Positions 1-7,718 of a stretch of 64,000 nt of DNA are shown in pieces. The stretch lies in the NCBI GenBank assembly GCA_023458055.1, contig JAEXAW010000002.1:62001-126000 (forward strand). The letters run 5' to 3'. Each line of letters starts with the position of its first letter. Position 1 is the first letter of the stretch. The position numbers and the translations under genes are program-made. The notes under the pieces are model-generated. The model was not told the DNA's origin, did not search any database, and was given only the letters and a program-made list of their open reading frames with translations. Source of the stretch: Pseudomonadota bacterium. Its GTDB lineage: Bacteria > Pseudomonadota > Alphaproteobacteria > Sphingomonadales > Sphingomonadaceae.

Positions 1-7
1 GTCGGCG

Positions 8-1390
8 GTGGGCAAACTGAGTGCCGCACTGAAGCCGGCACCGGATGCCCCACACCCTTATCTCACCGGCATTCACCAGCCGATGGGCGAGGAATTGACG
101 CTGACGGACCTGGCGGTGACCGGCACCATTCCGGACGGCCTCAAGGGTCGCTATCTGCGCATCGGCCCCAATCCGGTTACCGCGCCCAACCCCAACGCCT
201 ATCACTGGTTCGTTGGCGACGGCATGGCCCATGGCATCCGCATTGAAGGAGGTAAGGCGCAATGGTATCGCAATCGCTGGGTTCGCACGACGGCGGTGAG
301 CGAAGCACTGGGAGAACCGCCTGCCCCCGGCCCACGCGGCGTGCTTGAGGTCGTCAATACCAATATCATCGGTCATGCAGGCCGCACATTTGCCATTGTG
401 GAAGCGGGCGGCTTTCCGGTCGAGCTCACCGATGGTCTGGAAACGGTGGCGCATAACCCGTTCGATGGCACGCTCGAAAATGCCTTCAGCGCGCACCCGC
501 ATATCGACCCAGCGACCGGTGAAGCGCACGCAGTTTGCTACAAAGCAGGTGTGATGGACAAAGTCTGGCATACTGTAGTCGATGCTAGCGGCAAGGTGAT
601 CCGCGAAGAGCCGATCAGCGTGACGCATGGACCTTCTATCCATGATTGCCAGATTACCTGCGACCACGTGATCCTGTTCGATCTCCCGATCACCTTTTCC
701 ATGAAGGCGATGCTGGGTGGCCACTCATTTCCCTATCGCTGGAACGACAAGCACAAGGCCCGCGTCGGACTGTTGGGTCGCACCGCGCCCGGGGACAGCA
801 TCATCTGGTATGATGTCGACCCCTGCTATGTGTTCCATCCCGCCAACGCTTTTGTCGATGAGGCCGGGCAAACGGTGGTCGATGTCGTGGTGCACGACCG
901 GTTGTTTGACGCGGTTACCTTCGGCCCGGATGAATCCCGCACCGCCTTCGAGCGCTGGACCTTTGACGAGGCCAGCCGCCGCGTGATCCGCGCGGTCATC
1001 GACAGCGATGGGCAGGAGTTTCCGCGCTATGACGAGAGACTAACGACGCAAGCCTATCGTTATGCCTATGCGGTGGGCGTGCGCAACGACCGGCAGGACA
1101 GTCTCATCAACGACACCACGCTCATCAAGCACGACCTTCAATCCGGACAAAAGCAGGTCCGCAACTTCGGTGCCAACCGTCACCCGGGCGAATTTGTGTT
1201 CGTGCCGCGCCATGAAGACGCCGCCGAAGATGAAGGCTGGCTCATCGGCCTTGTCGTCGACATGAACGATGACACGACCGATCTCATAATCCTCAACGCA
1301 GACGATATGCTGGGTGATCCGCAAGCCATCATCCACCTTCCCCACCGCGTGCCACCCGGTTTTCACGGCAATTGGGTAGCTGATCGCTAA
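8..1390 (+). CDS. Carotenoid oxygenase family protein (RPE65/lignostilbene dioxygenase type)
   Basis: Predicted Fe(II) dioxygenase of the carotenoid-cleavage family, which splits a C=C bond in apocarotenoids or stilbene-type phenolics using four His ligands. Visible family hallmarks: YLRIGPNP near the N terminus, the SAHPHIDP segment, HDCQITCDHVILFDLP in the middle, YVFHPANAF, and the C-terminal FHGNWV that carries the last His. At 460 residues it is of normal family length. The GTG at position 8 is the first usable start, but the frame stays open to the window edge, so the true start may lie upstream. No signal peptide is seen, so it is probably cytosolic. The 3' end overlaps the convergent SemiSWEET gene by 4 bases. 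The substrate cannot be read from sequence. Confidence 0.88.
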   Translation: MGKLSAALKPAPDAPHPYLTGIHQPMGEELTLTDLAVTGTIPDGLKGRYLRIGPNPVTAPNPNAYHWFVGDGMAHGIRIEGGKAQWYRNRWVRTTAVSEALGEPPAPGPRGVLEVVNTNIIGHAGRTFAIVEAGGFPVELTDGLETVAHNPFDGTLENAFSAHPHIDPATGEAHAVCYKAGVMDKVWHTVVDASGKVIREEPISVTHGPSIHDCQITCDHVILFDLPITFSMKAMLGGHSFPYRWNDKHKARVGLLGRTAPGDSIIWYDVDPCYVFHPANAFVDEAGQTVVDVVVHDRLFDAVTFGPDESRTAFERWTFDEASRRVIRAVIDSDGQEFPRYDERLTTQAYRYAYAVGVRNDRQDSLINDTTLIKHDLQSGQKQVRNFGANRHPGEFVFVPRHEDAAEDEGWLIGLVVDMNDDTTDLIILNADDMLGDPQAIIHLPHRVPPGFHGNWVADR

Positions 1391-1677
1391 AGGGCGGTCA
1401 CCAGTGCCGCCGTCCCGAGCACTACGCCCGGCGCGTTGGCGACAATGATGGGCCAATCGCGCTTGGGTTTCACAAATCCATAAGCAGCCCATAAGGCACA
1501 GTTTATCATCGTTGCGATCGGCTGGATGATGGAACCCTTCTGCCCCGCAAGGTTCAGGCGGATCTGGTCGAGATAGGACATATACATGGTGATCGCGGTG
1601 ATCGTCGCGACCCAACCAAGGATAGTAATCCAGCGCGCCTCTGTGGGCGGCGATAATCCGTCTGTCTCAGCTGGAAT
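1387..1677 (-). CDS. SemiSWEET-like sugar transporter with a probable AUU start codon
   Basis: Small membrane protein of about 96 residues with three predicted helices, the half-SWEET (MtN3/PQ-loop) fold that dimerises to move sugars passively across the inner membrane. The pattern GWVATITAITMYMSYL then LNLAGQKGSI, CALWAAYGF and IIVANAPGVVLG matches SemiSWEET helices 1-3. The first ATG (1587) would cut helix 1 in half. Reading upstream in frame keeps an intact helix 1 back to a TAA at 1678-1683, with no ATG, GTG or TTG. An ATT codon at 1675-1677 lies 7 bases after a perfect AAGGAG (1685-1690), so I place the start there. It follows the TonB receptor gene by 42 bases on the same strand, so the two are probably cotranscribed. 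The family call is good; the start is inference. Confidence 0.72.
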   Translation of the reverse strand: MPAETDGLSPPTEARWITILGWVATITAITMYMSYLDQIRLNLAGQKGSIIQPIATMINCALWAAYGFVKPKRDWPIIVANAPGVVLGTAALVTAL

Positions 1678-1719
1678 AGTTTATCTCCTTGGGAAAGGGC
1701 GTAGTTATCGACCTGCTCC

Positions 1720-4290
1720 TTAAAACATCTTACGAAAGCTTAGTTCCACATAACGTCCGCGCGGATCGATATAACCCGGCTGATAGGACAGCGGCACCTC
1801 GCCTAGCCCATTGGTGACCTTCTGCTTCACATTGGTCACATTGTTGATCGACAGGCGGAGGCGGCTGCCCTTGAGGAAGGGCACGTCTTCGATGAGTTTC
1901 GCCTTCTGATCGAAATTGATGAACGCCGACAGATTGAAGGCCAGCAGCCCTCCAAAGCGCAGTTGATCTTCGGTCAAATCGGTGTTGACGGTGGTAGGGC
2001 TATAATATTTGGCGTTACCCCGGAAACCCAGTCCCTTGTAGAACCAGCCGCCGTCCAAATCGACAATATGCCGTGAGGTGCCACCGTTGCTACCGGTTGC
2101 GCCCCCGTCCATCAGATCAAGGATCGGCAAGTCCGGCCCCATGTTGATCGTGTCGGTGAGCCGGATGGTGTGATAAAGCGACACATTCCAGCGCCCACCC
2201 GCGCCGCCGCCGCCCGCCCCCATCATGCCTGCACCACGCGGTCCGCCGCCACTCCGCATCGCGCCACCCCCGCCCGGTGGCGGCCCACCTTCACCGCCGC
2301 CGCGCATCGCGCGACCGCTGCCACCGCGACCGCCTTGACCACGCGGCGGCTGGCCAAAGCTTTTGAAGAAGGTCAGCCCGTAGCGGATATTGCTGTTGTC
2401 ACTGCTGGCATAGTTGAGCGGCCGGTAATCCACCCGAACCAGATTGCCCGCCGCATCGCGGGTCACCCGGTCCGGAAATGCCGCTTCGACCTCGGGCGTT
2501 AGCAATGGCAATGAACCGATGGGATTATCGGTATGATTATTATAATAATTGGCGCTGAAGCGGAGATTATCGACCCAAGGCAGGCTGTAATTGAGCCCTA
2601 ACTTCCATTCGCGCTTCTTCTGCGCGAGGAGGTCGGGATTGCCGCCGCTGACCGATTCCACCAACACCGTCTGCCCGGTCGTAAAGTCATAAACCGTGCG
2701 GTTGGGGTTGATCACCGTCGGCGAACCCAGTTGCGACATAGAGGGCGCGCTTTCGTCAATCGCAATCGACGCGGACAGGTTGAGCCGCTCGCTCGGCCCC
2801 CAGTTCAACCCCGCACCCCAGCTGGTGAGGCTGCCGAAATCGCTGACATGGCTATAGCCCGCATTGGCGTTCAGCGTCAGTTGGCCAAGGAATGGCAGCA
2901 CGTCGCTGTCGGCATCTGCAATTGGCACGTCGACGCTGGCGAGGACATTGCCTTCCTGCCGCTTGAGGTCGGTCGTGGTATAGCCGCTCGCGCGGTCGCT
3001 CCAGCCTTCATAGTCGCGCGCAACAAAGCCCGTCGTGAGGCTCGCCCGCACACGACCTGCGGGGAGGTCAATGAGCGGTCCGTTGAACACGGCGGTCGCA
3101 TCGGTCGAAACGTCCTGCCCCTTGGAGATATCTTCGTCGCCGAGCGCGATATCGCGCCGGTCAACGCGGCTGGTCGTGTTGGTGCGGTCATGATTGGCCG
3201 AAAAATTCCAGCGCCAGCGCCCGATGTCGCCATTGAGCCCGCCGCCTGCATGGAAAGTGCGGCTGCGGTTTTCCGTATCGATCCGCCCGTCGCACAATAG
3301 CGCTGATGGCGACGCGCACAGGGTCGATCCATCCGTCCAGTAACCGGAATAGCCCGACGCGCCATCGCTCTTCGACATTTCATAGGTGAGGTTGAGCGAG
3401 CCTGAGATATCGTCGGTCAGATAGCGCTGCAGCGTGCCGTCCAGCTTGGCATTGAGGCTCTTGCTGCGCAGGGTGCGATAGTCACCCTGCGCCGTTCCCG
3501 ACGGATAGACGATGGGCGGGTTTACCGCCTCATAGATGATGCCCCGTTCGCTTTCATAAAGCGGCGAGGATCGATCGACTTCCGCCGTAATATTCGTGCG
3601 CCCGTTTTTCCCGATACGGAGGAGGCTCGCTTGTAACTCCTGCGCCGAATAGCCACCTGCGGTCGGCATCCCATGTTCCGCTTCGACCGTTATTGCGCGA
3701 AAATTTTTCTTGAGGATGAAATTCACGACCCGCTGGTCCGGCTTATAGCCTTGGGACACCGCTACCTCTTCCGGATAGACCTCCATTTTTTCGATAGCTT
3801 CGGGCGGGATGTTGTGGATTTCGCGGAAGCTCGACACGCGGCGACCATTGACGAGCACCACGGGGCGGCCGGAGCCGCGCCCTGATTGGGTCAGCGACGC
3901 GGTCGCGGTCAGCAACTCGTCAATCGAGGACGCGCCATAGCCCTGGATAGTGGTTGTATCGAGCACCTGCTCGGCAGGGGTATCGGTCACTAGCGATCCT
4001 GCGGTGCTACGCCCTATTACGACGATAGCATTATCATCATTTAGTTCTTCGCTTGCCGTTTCGGTTTCTGGAGTGTCCGTCGCAGGCTCGGCTGGCACCG
4101 GTTGATCGGATGACGATGGCGGCTCGGCAGCTGATGGCTGGGCGGCGGGTGATTGCGCGGATGGTGGCTGGGAGGTCGCGGGGGTGGCCGCCTCCGGCAC
4201 AGGCGCAGAAGCCTGCGTCTGGGCGAGGGCCGCATCCGCGCTAAAAAGCGCGAGCAGCGCGACACCGGCGTAAAGCTCAAATCGGGTCAT
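1720..4290 (-). CDS. TonB-dependent receptor with plug domain and Gly-rich barrel insertion
   Basis: Outer-membrane TonB-gated receptor of about 856 residues. The ATG at 4290 gives a clean signal peptide (MTRFELYAGVALLALFSADA, ending ALAQ); the frame also extends to a TTG at 4314. A roughly 75-residue Pro/Ala/Ser-rich linker follows, then DNAIVVIGRS (TonB-box-like), the plug domain (GYGASSIDELL, RPVVLVNGRRVS, IPPEAIEKMEVYPEE) and a beta-barrel ending in an aromatic-rich strand with terminal Phe. Around residues 647-700 the barrel is interrupted by an almost pure Gly/Arg/Pro/Met tract, which is unusual and probably forms an extracellular loop. The ligand is unknown. The downstream SemiSWEET gene hints at a sugar or small neutral solute, but that is inference. 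Confidence 0.85.
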   Translation of the reverse strand: MTRFELYAGVALLALFSADAALAQTQASAPVPEAATPATSQPPSAQSPAAQPSAAEPPSSSDQPVPAEPATDTPETETASEELNDDNAIVVIGRSTAGSLVTDTPAEQVLDTTTIQGYGASSIDELLTATASLTQSGRGSGRPVVLVNGRRVSSFREIHNIPPEAIEKMEVYPEEVAVSQGYKPDQRVVNFILKKNFRAITVEAEHGMPTAGGYSAQELQASLLRIGKNGRTNITAEVDRSSPLYESERGIIYEAVNPPIVYPSGTAQGDYRTLRSKSLNAKLDGTLQRYLTDDISGSLNLTYEMSKSDGASGYSGYWTDGSTLCASPSALLCDGRIDTENRSRTFHAGGGLNGDIGRWRWNFSANHDRTNTTSRVDRRDIALGDEDISKGQDVSTDATAVFNGPLIDLPAGRVRASLTTGFVARDYEGWSDRASGYTTTDLKRQEGNVLASVDVPIADADSDVLPFLGQLTLNANAGYSHVSDFGSLTSWGAGLNWGPSERLNLSASIAIDESAPSMSQLGSPTVINPNRTVYDFTTGQTVLVESVSGGNPDLLAQKKREWKLGLNYSLPWVDNLRFSANYYNNHTDNPIGSLPLLTPEVEAAFPDRVTRDAAGNLVRVDYRPLNYASSDNSNIRYGLTFFKSFGQPPRGQGGRGGSGRAMRGGGEGGPPPGGGGAMRSGGGPRGAGMMGAGGGGAGGRWNVSLYHTIRLTDTINMGPDLPILDLMDGGATGSNGGTSRHIVDLDGGWFYKGLGFRGNAKYYSPTTVNTDLTEDQLRFGGLLAFNLSAFINFDQKAKLIEDVPFLKGSRLRLSINNVTNVKQKVTNGLGEVPLSYQPGYIDPRGRYVELSFRKMF

Positions 4291-4595
4291 TCGGGGCACA
4301 AAAAATCCGGCCAAGGTCCATCTACCTTATTTGTTAGTCGCGGGTTTGTGCGGGGTAGCGGCAAAATGTATCAAAAATGTCCCCGATCCCGTCGTAATTT
4401 GTATCAACATAAAATTGCGGACCCGCGTATTATCATAGCGCCGCAGAGTAACAATCATGCGAAATACTGGTTCCGTGCGATATGGGGCTTGCTCCCCGGC
4501 TCATTCAGCGCCAAGGCCGTGAGCTTCATGTTGCATTGCGGCAAAAAGCTGCGATGACTATCTATCTTTGACGATCACTGATGACGCAGGAGTGA

Positions 4596-5978
4596 ATGAA
4601 CGTGGCGGCGAACTGGACCCCGACAAGCTGGCGGACGCATGAGGCAAAACAGATGCCGACCTATGCCAACGCCGATGCCCTCGCGGCAGCAGAAAGCGAA
4701 CTGGGAAATTATCCGCCGCTGGTATTTGCGGGCGAAGCGCGTAACCTCAAGGCCGAACTGGCCGATGTTGCGGCGGGCAAAGGCTTCCTCCTGCAAGGCG
4801 GCGATTGCGCGGAGAGCTTTGCCGAATTTCACCCCAATAATATCCGCGATACTTTCCGCGTACTCCTCCAGATGGCGGTGGTGCTGACCTTTGCCTCCAA
4901 GCTCCCGGTGGTGAAGGTCGGGCGGATGGCCGGCCAGTTCGCCAAGCCCCGCTCGGCGGATTTCGAGGAAGTGGGCGGCGTCTCGCTCCCCTCCTATCGC
5001 GGCGACATCATCAACGACATCGCGTTTGAAGCAGAAGGCCGCGAACCTGACCCGCAGCGTATGGTGCGTGCCTATAGCCAGGCGGCGGCAACGCTCAACC
5101 TGCTGCGCGCATTCTCGAACGGCGGTTACGCCAATCTCCATCAGGTTCATGCCTGGACGCATGATTTCATGGGCCGCAGCCCTTGGGCAAAAAAATATAG
5201 CGAGATGGCCGACCGCATCGGCGAAGCGCTCGCTTTCATGGAAGCGTGCGGGATCAATCCGGAAACCGTGCCGCAGATCAAGGCGACGAGCTTCTACACC
5301 AGCCATGAAGCCTTGCTGCTCCCCTATGAGCAAGCGCTGACGCGGCAGGACAGCCTGACCGGCGACTGGTATGACACCTCTGCGCACATGTTGTGGATCG
5401 GCGACCGCACCCGCTTCGAAGGATCGGCGCATGTCGAATATCTGCGCGGCATCGGCAACCCCATCGGCATGAAATGTGGGCCGTCGCTTGAGCCCGACGC
5501 GCTGCTCAGGATGCTCGACACGCTCAACCCGGGCCGAGAACCTGGGCGGATGACGCTCATCACCCGTTATGGTCATGACAAGATTGAAGCGGGGCTTCCT
5601 AAGCTCGTGCGCGCGGTCAAGGCGGAAGGCCATCCGGTGATCTGGTCCTGCGATCCTATGCACGGCAATGTCATCAAGGCGGCAAGCGGATACAAGACAC
5701 GCCCGTTCGAGCGCATCCTTGCCGAAGTGCGCGGCTTCTTCGCCGTGCACCGCGCCGAAGGAACCTTTGCGGGCGGCATCCATGCCGAAATGACCGGACA
5801 GAATGTCACCGAATGCACCGGCGGCGCGATTGCCATCACCGATGAAGGTTTGTCGGACCGCTATCACACCCATTGCGATCCGCGCCTGAACGCGGCACAA
5901 AGTCTGGAACTTGCATTCCTGCTGGCAGAGATGCTTAATCAGGAAATGGCAGACCGGGGCAAACGCGAAGCGGCTTGA
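4596..5978 (+). CDS. aroG: Class II 3-deoxy-7-phosphoheptulonate synthase (DAHP synthase)
   Basis: First enzyme of the shikimate pathway: condenses phosphoenolpyruvate with erythrose-4-phosphate to DAHP. The 460-residue sequence has the plant/actinobacterial class II layout, with WTPTSWR at the start, FLLQGGDCAESF, KVGRMAGQFAKPRS, GLNPL-region equivalents ending in YTSHEALLL, WIGDRTR, the EpSP-type IGMKCGPSL segment, TRYGHDKI, and the metal/PEP-site strings WSCDPMHGN and GGIHAEMTGQNVTEC. The start ATG is preceded by GCAGGAG. A second, partly overlapping gene begins just after its stop, so it is likely the first gene of a two-gene transcript. The symbol follows mycobacterial usage; no alternative function seems likely. 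Confidence 0.95.
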   Translation: MNVAANWTPTSWRTHEAKQMPTYANADALAAAESELGNYPPLVFAGEARNLKAELADVAAGKGFLLQGGDCAESFAEFHPNNIRDTFRVLLQMAVVLTFASKLPVVKVGRMAGQFAKPRSADFEEVGGVSLPSYRGDIINDIAFEAEGREPDPQRMVRAYSQAAATLNLLRAFSNGGYANLHQVHAWTHDFMGRSPWAKKYSEMADRIGEALAFMEACGINPETVPQIKATSFYTSHEALLLPYEQALTRQDSLTGDWYDTSAHMLWIGDRTRFEGSAHVEYLRGIGNPIGMKCGPSLEPDALLRMLDTLNPGREPGRMTLITRYGHDKIEAGLPKLVRAVKAEGHPVIWSCDPMHGNVIKAASGYKTRPFERILAEVRGFFAVHRAEGTFAGGIHAEMTGQNVTECTGGAIAITDEGLSDRYHTHCDPRLNAAQSLELAFLLAEMLNQEMADRGKREAA

Positions 5979-5986
5979 GAGCATTT

Positions 5987-6940
5987 GTGGCTGAGTACTC
6001 GTCAAAGCTGACCGTCTATGCAGCTTTGGCGGGCAATGCTGCTGTCGCCGCGACCAAACTTGCGGCGGCAATTTTCACTGGCAGTTCGGCAATGTTCAGC
6101 GAAGCGGTGCATTCGCTGGTGGATACCGGCAATGAAGGGCTGCTGCTCTACGGATACCGGCAAGCCAATCGCCGTCCCAACCGGATTCATCCTTTTGGCT
6201 ATGGGCGCGAGCTTTATTTCTGGAGTTTCATTGTCGCGCTGGCGCTGTTTGGCCTCGGGGCGGGCGTGTCACTCTATGAAGGCGTGCAGCATATAATGAA
6301 CCCGCGCCCGACCGAGCATGCCATGGTGAGCTACATCGTACTGGGCCTCGCCTTTCTGTTCGAAAGCGGGTCTTGGTGGGTCGCGTGGCGCGGCTTTGAA
6401 GAGGCGCGAGGACAAACGCCCTTCTGGACCGCATTTCGGCAAAGCAAGGATCCACCTGCCTTCATGGTATTGTTTGAAGACAGTGCTGCACTCATCGGCA
6501 TCGCCATTGCTGGCGCCGGAATTTTCGCTGCAGATCATTTCAACCAACCGGTTTTTGACGGCATCGCTTCTGTCCTGATCGGCCTGGTGCTGGCAGTGAC
6601 CGCCGGGCTGCTAGCCATCGAAAGCAAGAGCCTCCTTATCGGCGAACGCGCGTCCCCGGCGCTCGTGACCTCAATCCAGCAAATTGCCGAATCAGTGCCA
6701 GGGGTTATCCGGGCCAACAGCGCGCTGACCGCACAGCTTTCGCCCGATCAGGCGGCGGTCGGCCTCAATATCGAATTTGACGACGCGCTCACCACACCCC
6801 AGATCGAACAGATTGTCGAGCAGATTGAAAATAAGGTACAGGCCAGTCATCCAGAGGTGACGGCGCTGTTCGTGAAACCGCAAACGCCGGAACGGTTCGA
6901 ACATTTGAGCCGCAAGCGCTTTGATCCGGACCAGATGTGA
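5987..6940 (+). CDS. Cation diffusion facilitator family transporter
   Basis: Inner-membrane proton antiporter expected to export Zn(II), Fe(II) or a similar divalent cation. It has six predicted helices, with the metal-site motif HSLVD in helix 2 (MFSEAVHSLVDTGNE) and FEDSAALIG in helix 5, followed by a cytosolic C-terminal domain of about 100 residues. I chose the GTG at 5987 (protein begins MAEYSSKLTVYAALAGN, 317 residues). A TTG at 5975 in the same frame would overlap the DAHP synthase stop. The gap of 8 bases after that gene suggests translational coupling. The pairing with aromatic biosynthesis has no obvious logic except shared transcription; class II DAHP synthases are metal-dependent, which is only a loose link. 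Confidence 0.88.
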   Translation: MAEYSSKLTVYAALAGNAAVAATKLAAAIFTGSSAMFSEAVHSLVDTGNEGLLLYGYRQANRRPNRIHPFGYGRELYFWSFIVALALFGLGAGVSLYEGVQHIMNPRPTEHAMVSYIVLGLAFLFESGSWWVAWRGFEEARGQTPFWTAFRQSKDPPAFMVLFEDSAALIGIAIAGAGIFAADHFNQPVFDGIASVLIGLVLAVTAGLLAIESKSLLIGERASPALVTSIQQIAESVPGVIRANSALTAQLSPDQAAVGLNIEFDDALTTPQIEQIVEQIENKVQASHPEVTALFVKPQTPERFEHLSRKRFDPDQM

Positions 6941-7008
6941 CGCCTGTTATTTGATAATGGACCGGCAATGTGATTGTATGCGTCGCAACCATATGAAGGA
7001 GAGACCCG

Positions 7009-7554
7009 ATGTTTACCGACATGCGCGAGGGCACCGCAGAAGATTGGGCAGCGATCTCGGTTGCGCATGTGCGGCATCAGCAGGCCAAAGTGCCGCAGCA
7101 GATGCTCGACAATCTGCGTCGCCTCGCCGATATGGAATTGGGCTTTGCTGCTGACCAATGCGCGCATAGCGTGATGGCCGGCACATTGGCGCGGCGGGCT
7201 GGCGCCAGCGATGAAGAAATTGTCGCCGCGCTCTGCCATGATATTGGCAAGCTGTTTTCAGTGCCCAATCACGGCCCCATCGCTGCCGAAATGCTGAAGC
7301 CTTATGTCTCCGAGGAAATCTACCACGCCATTTACTGGCATCAGGATTTCCAGGGCGAATATTATTATGACTATCTCGGCAAAGACCCCAAGGCGCGCGA
7401 ACGCTTCAGCGGCGAGCCATGGTTCGCATTTGCCGAGAAACTGGTTGATGAATGGGACGCCCCGGCGTTCGACCCCGCCTATCCCGCAGACCCGCTCGAA
7501 AGCTTCCTGCCCGAACTGGAGCGCGTTTTCTCTCGCCCCAAATCCATGGCCTGA
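7009..7554 (+). CDS. HD-domain protein of the PhnZ/MIOX-like mixed-valence di-iron type
   Basis: 181-residue HD-fold protein. The spacing of metal ligands resembles PhnZ, an oxygenase that cleaves 2-amino-1-hydroxyethylphosphonate: DQCAHSVMAG (first His), VAALCHDIGKLF (HD pair), NHGPIAAEML (His), YWHQDFQGEYYY (His), and VDEWDAPAFDP (last Asp). Known PhnZ-like proteins use such a set to hold two irons; ordinary HD phosphohydrolases have a similar H-HD-D set, so the redox role is inference. The start is firm, as AAGGAGA lies 6 bases before the ATG. No phosphonate genes are nearby and the gene stands alone between the cation pump and the transducer gene. Likely cytosolic; substrate unknown. Confidence 0.75.
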   Translation: MFTDMREGTAEDWAAISVAHVRHQQAKVPQQMLDNLRRLADMELGFAADQCAHSVMAGTLARRAGASDEEIVAALCHDIGKLFSVPNHGPIAAEMLKPYVSEEIYHAIYWHQDFQGEYYYDYLGKDPKARERFSGEPWFAFAEKLVDEWDAPAFDPAYPADPLESFLPELERVFSRPKSMA

Positions 7555-7718
7555 GCAGGCGGAGTTCATATTTGTCTTTGGAAAAATAGATGATTCAATG
7601 CTTTTGCGTCTATAATTTATAGAATCGCGATTTGAATTATCGATATCTTAACCAAGACACGCGATAACCCTCGTTCGCAACGCCGTCCGGTCGAGACGGC
7701 ATCTAACGGGGCCAAAGC

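Noticed and set aside
1040..1615. 191-codon minus-strand frame over the end of the carotenoid oxygenase gene
   Set aside because: It is in a different frame from the SemiSWEET gene and has no recognisable motif.
4575..6071. 498-codon open frame antisense to DAHP synthase
   Set aside because: Shadow of a firmly identified gene; low-complexity His/Arg-rich product.
7610..7622. Palindrome CTATAATTTATAG upstream of the transducer gene as an operator
   Set aside because: Perfect but AT-only and isolated; no second copy and no adjacent regulator, so it could equally be part of a promoter.
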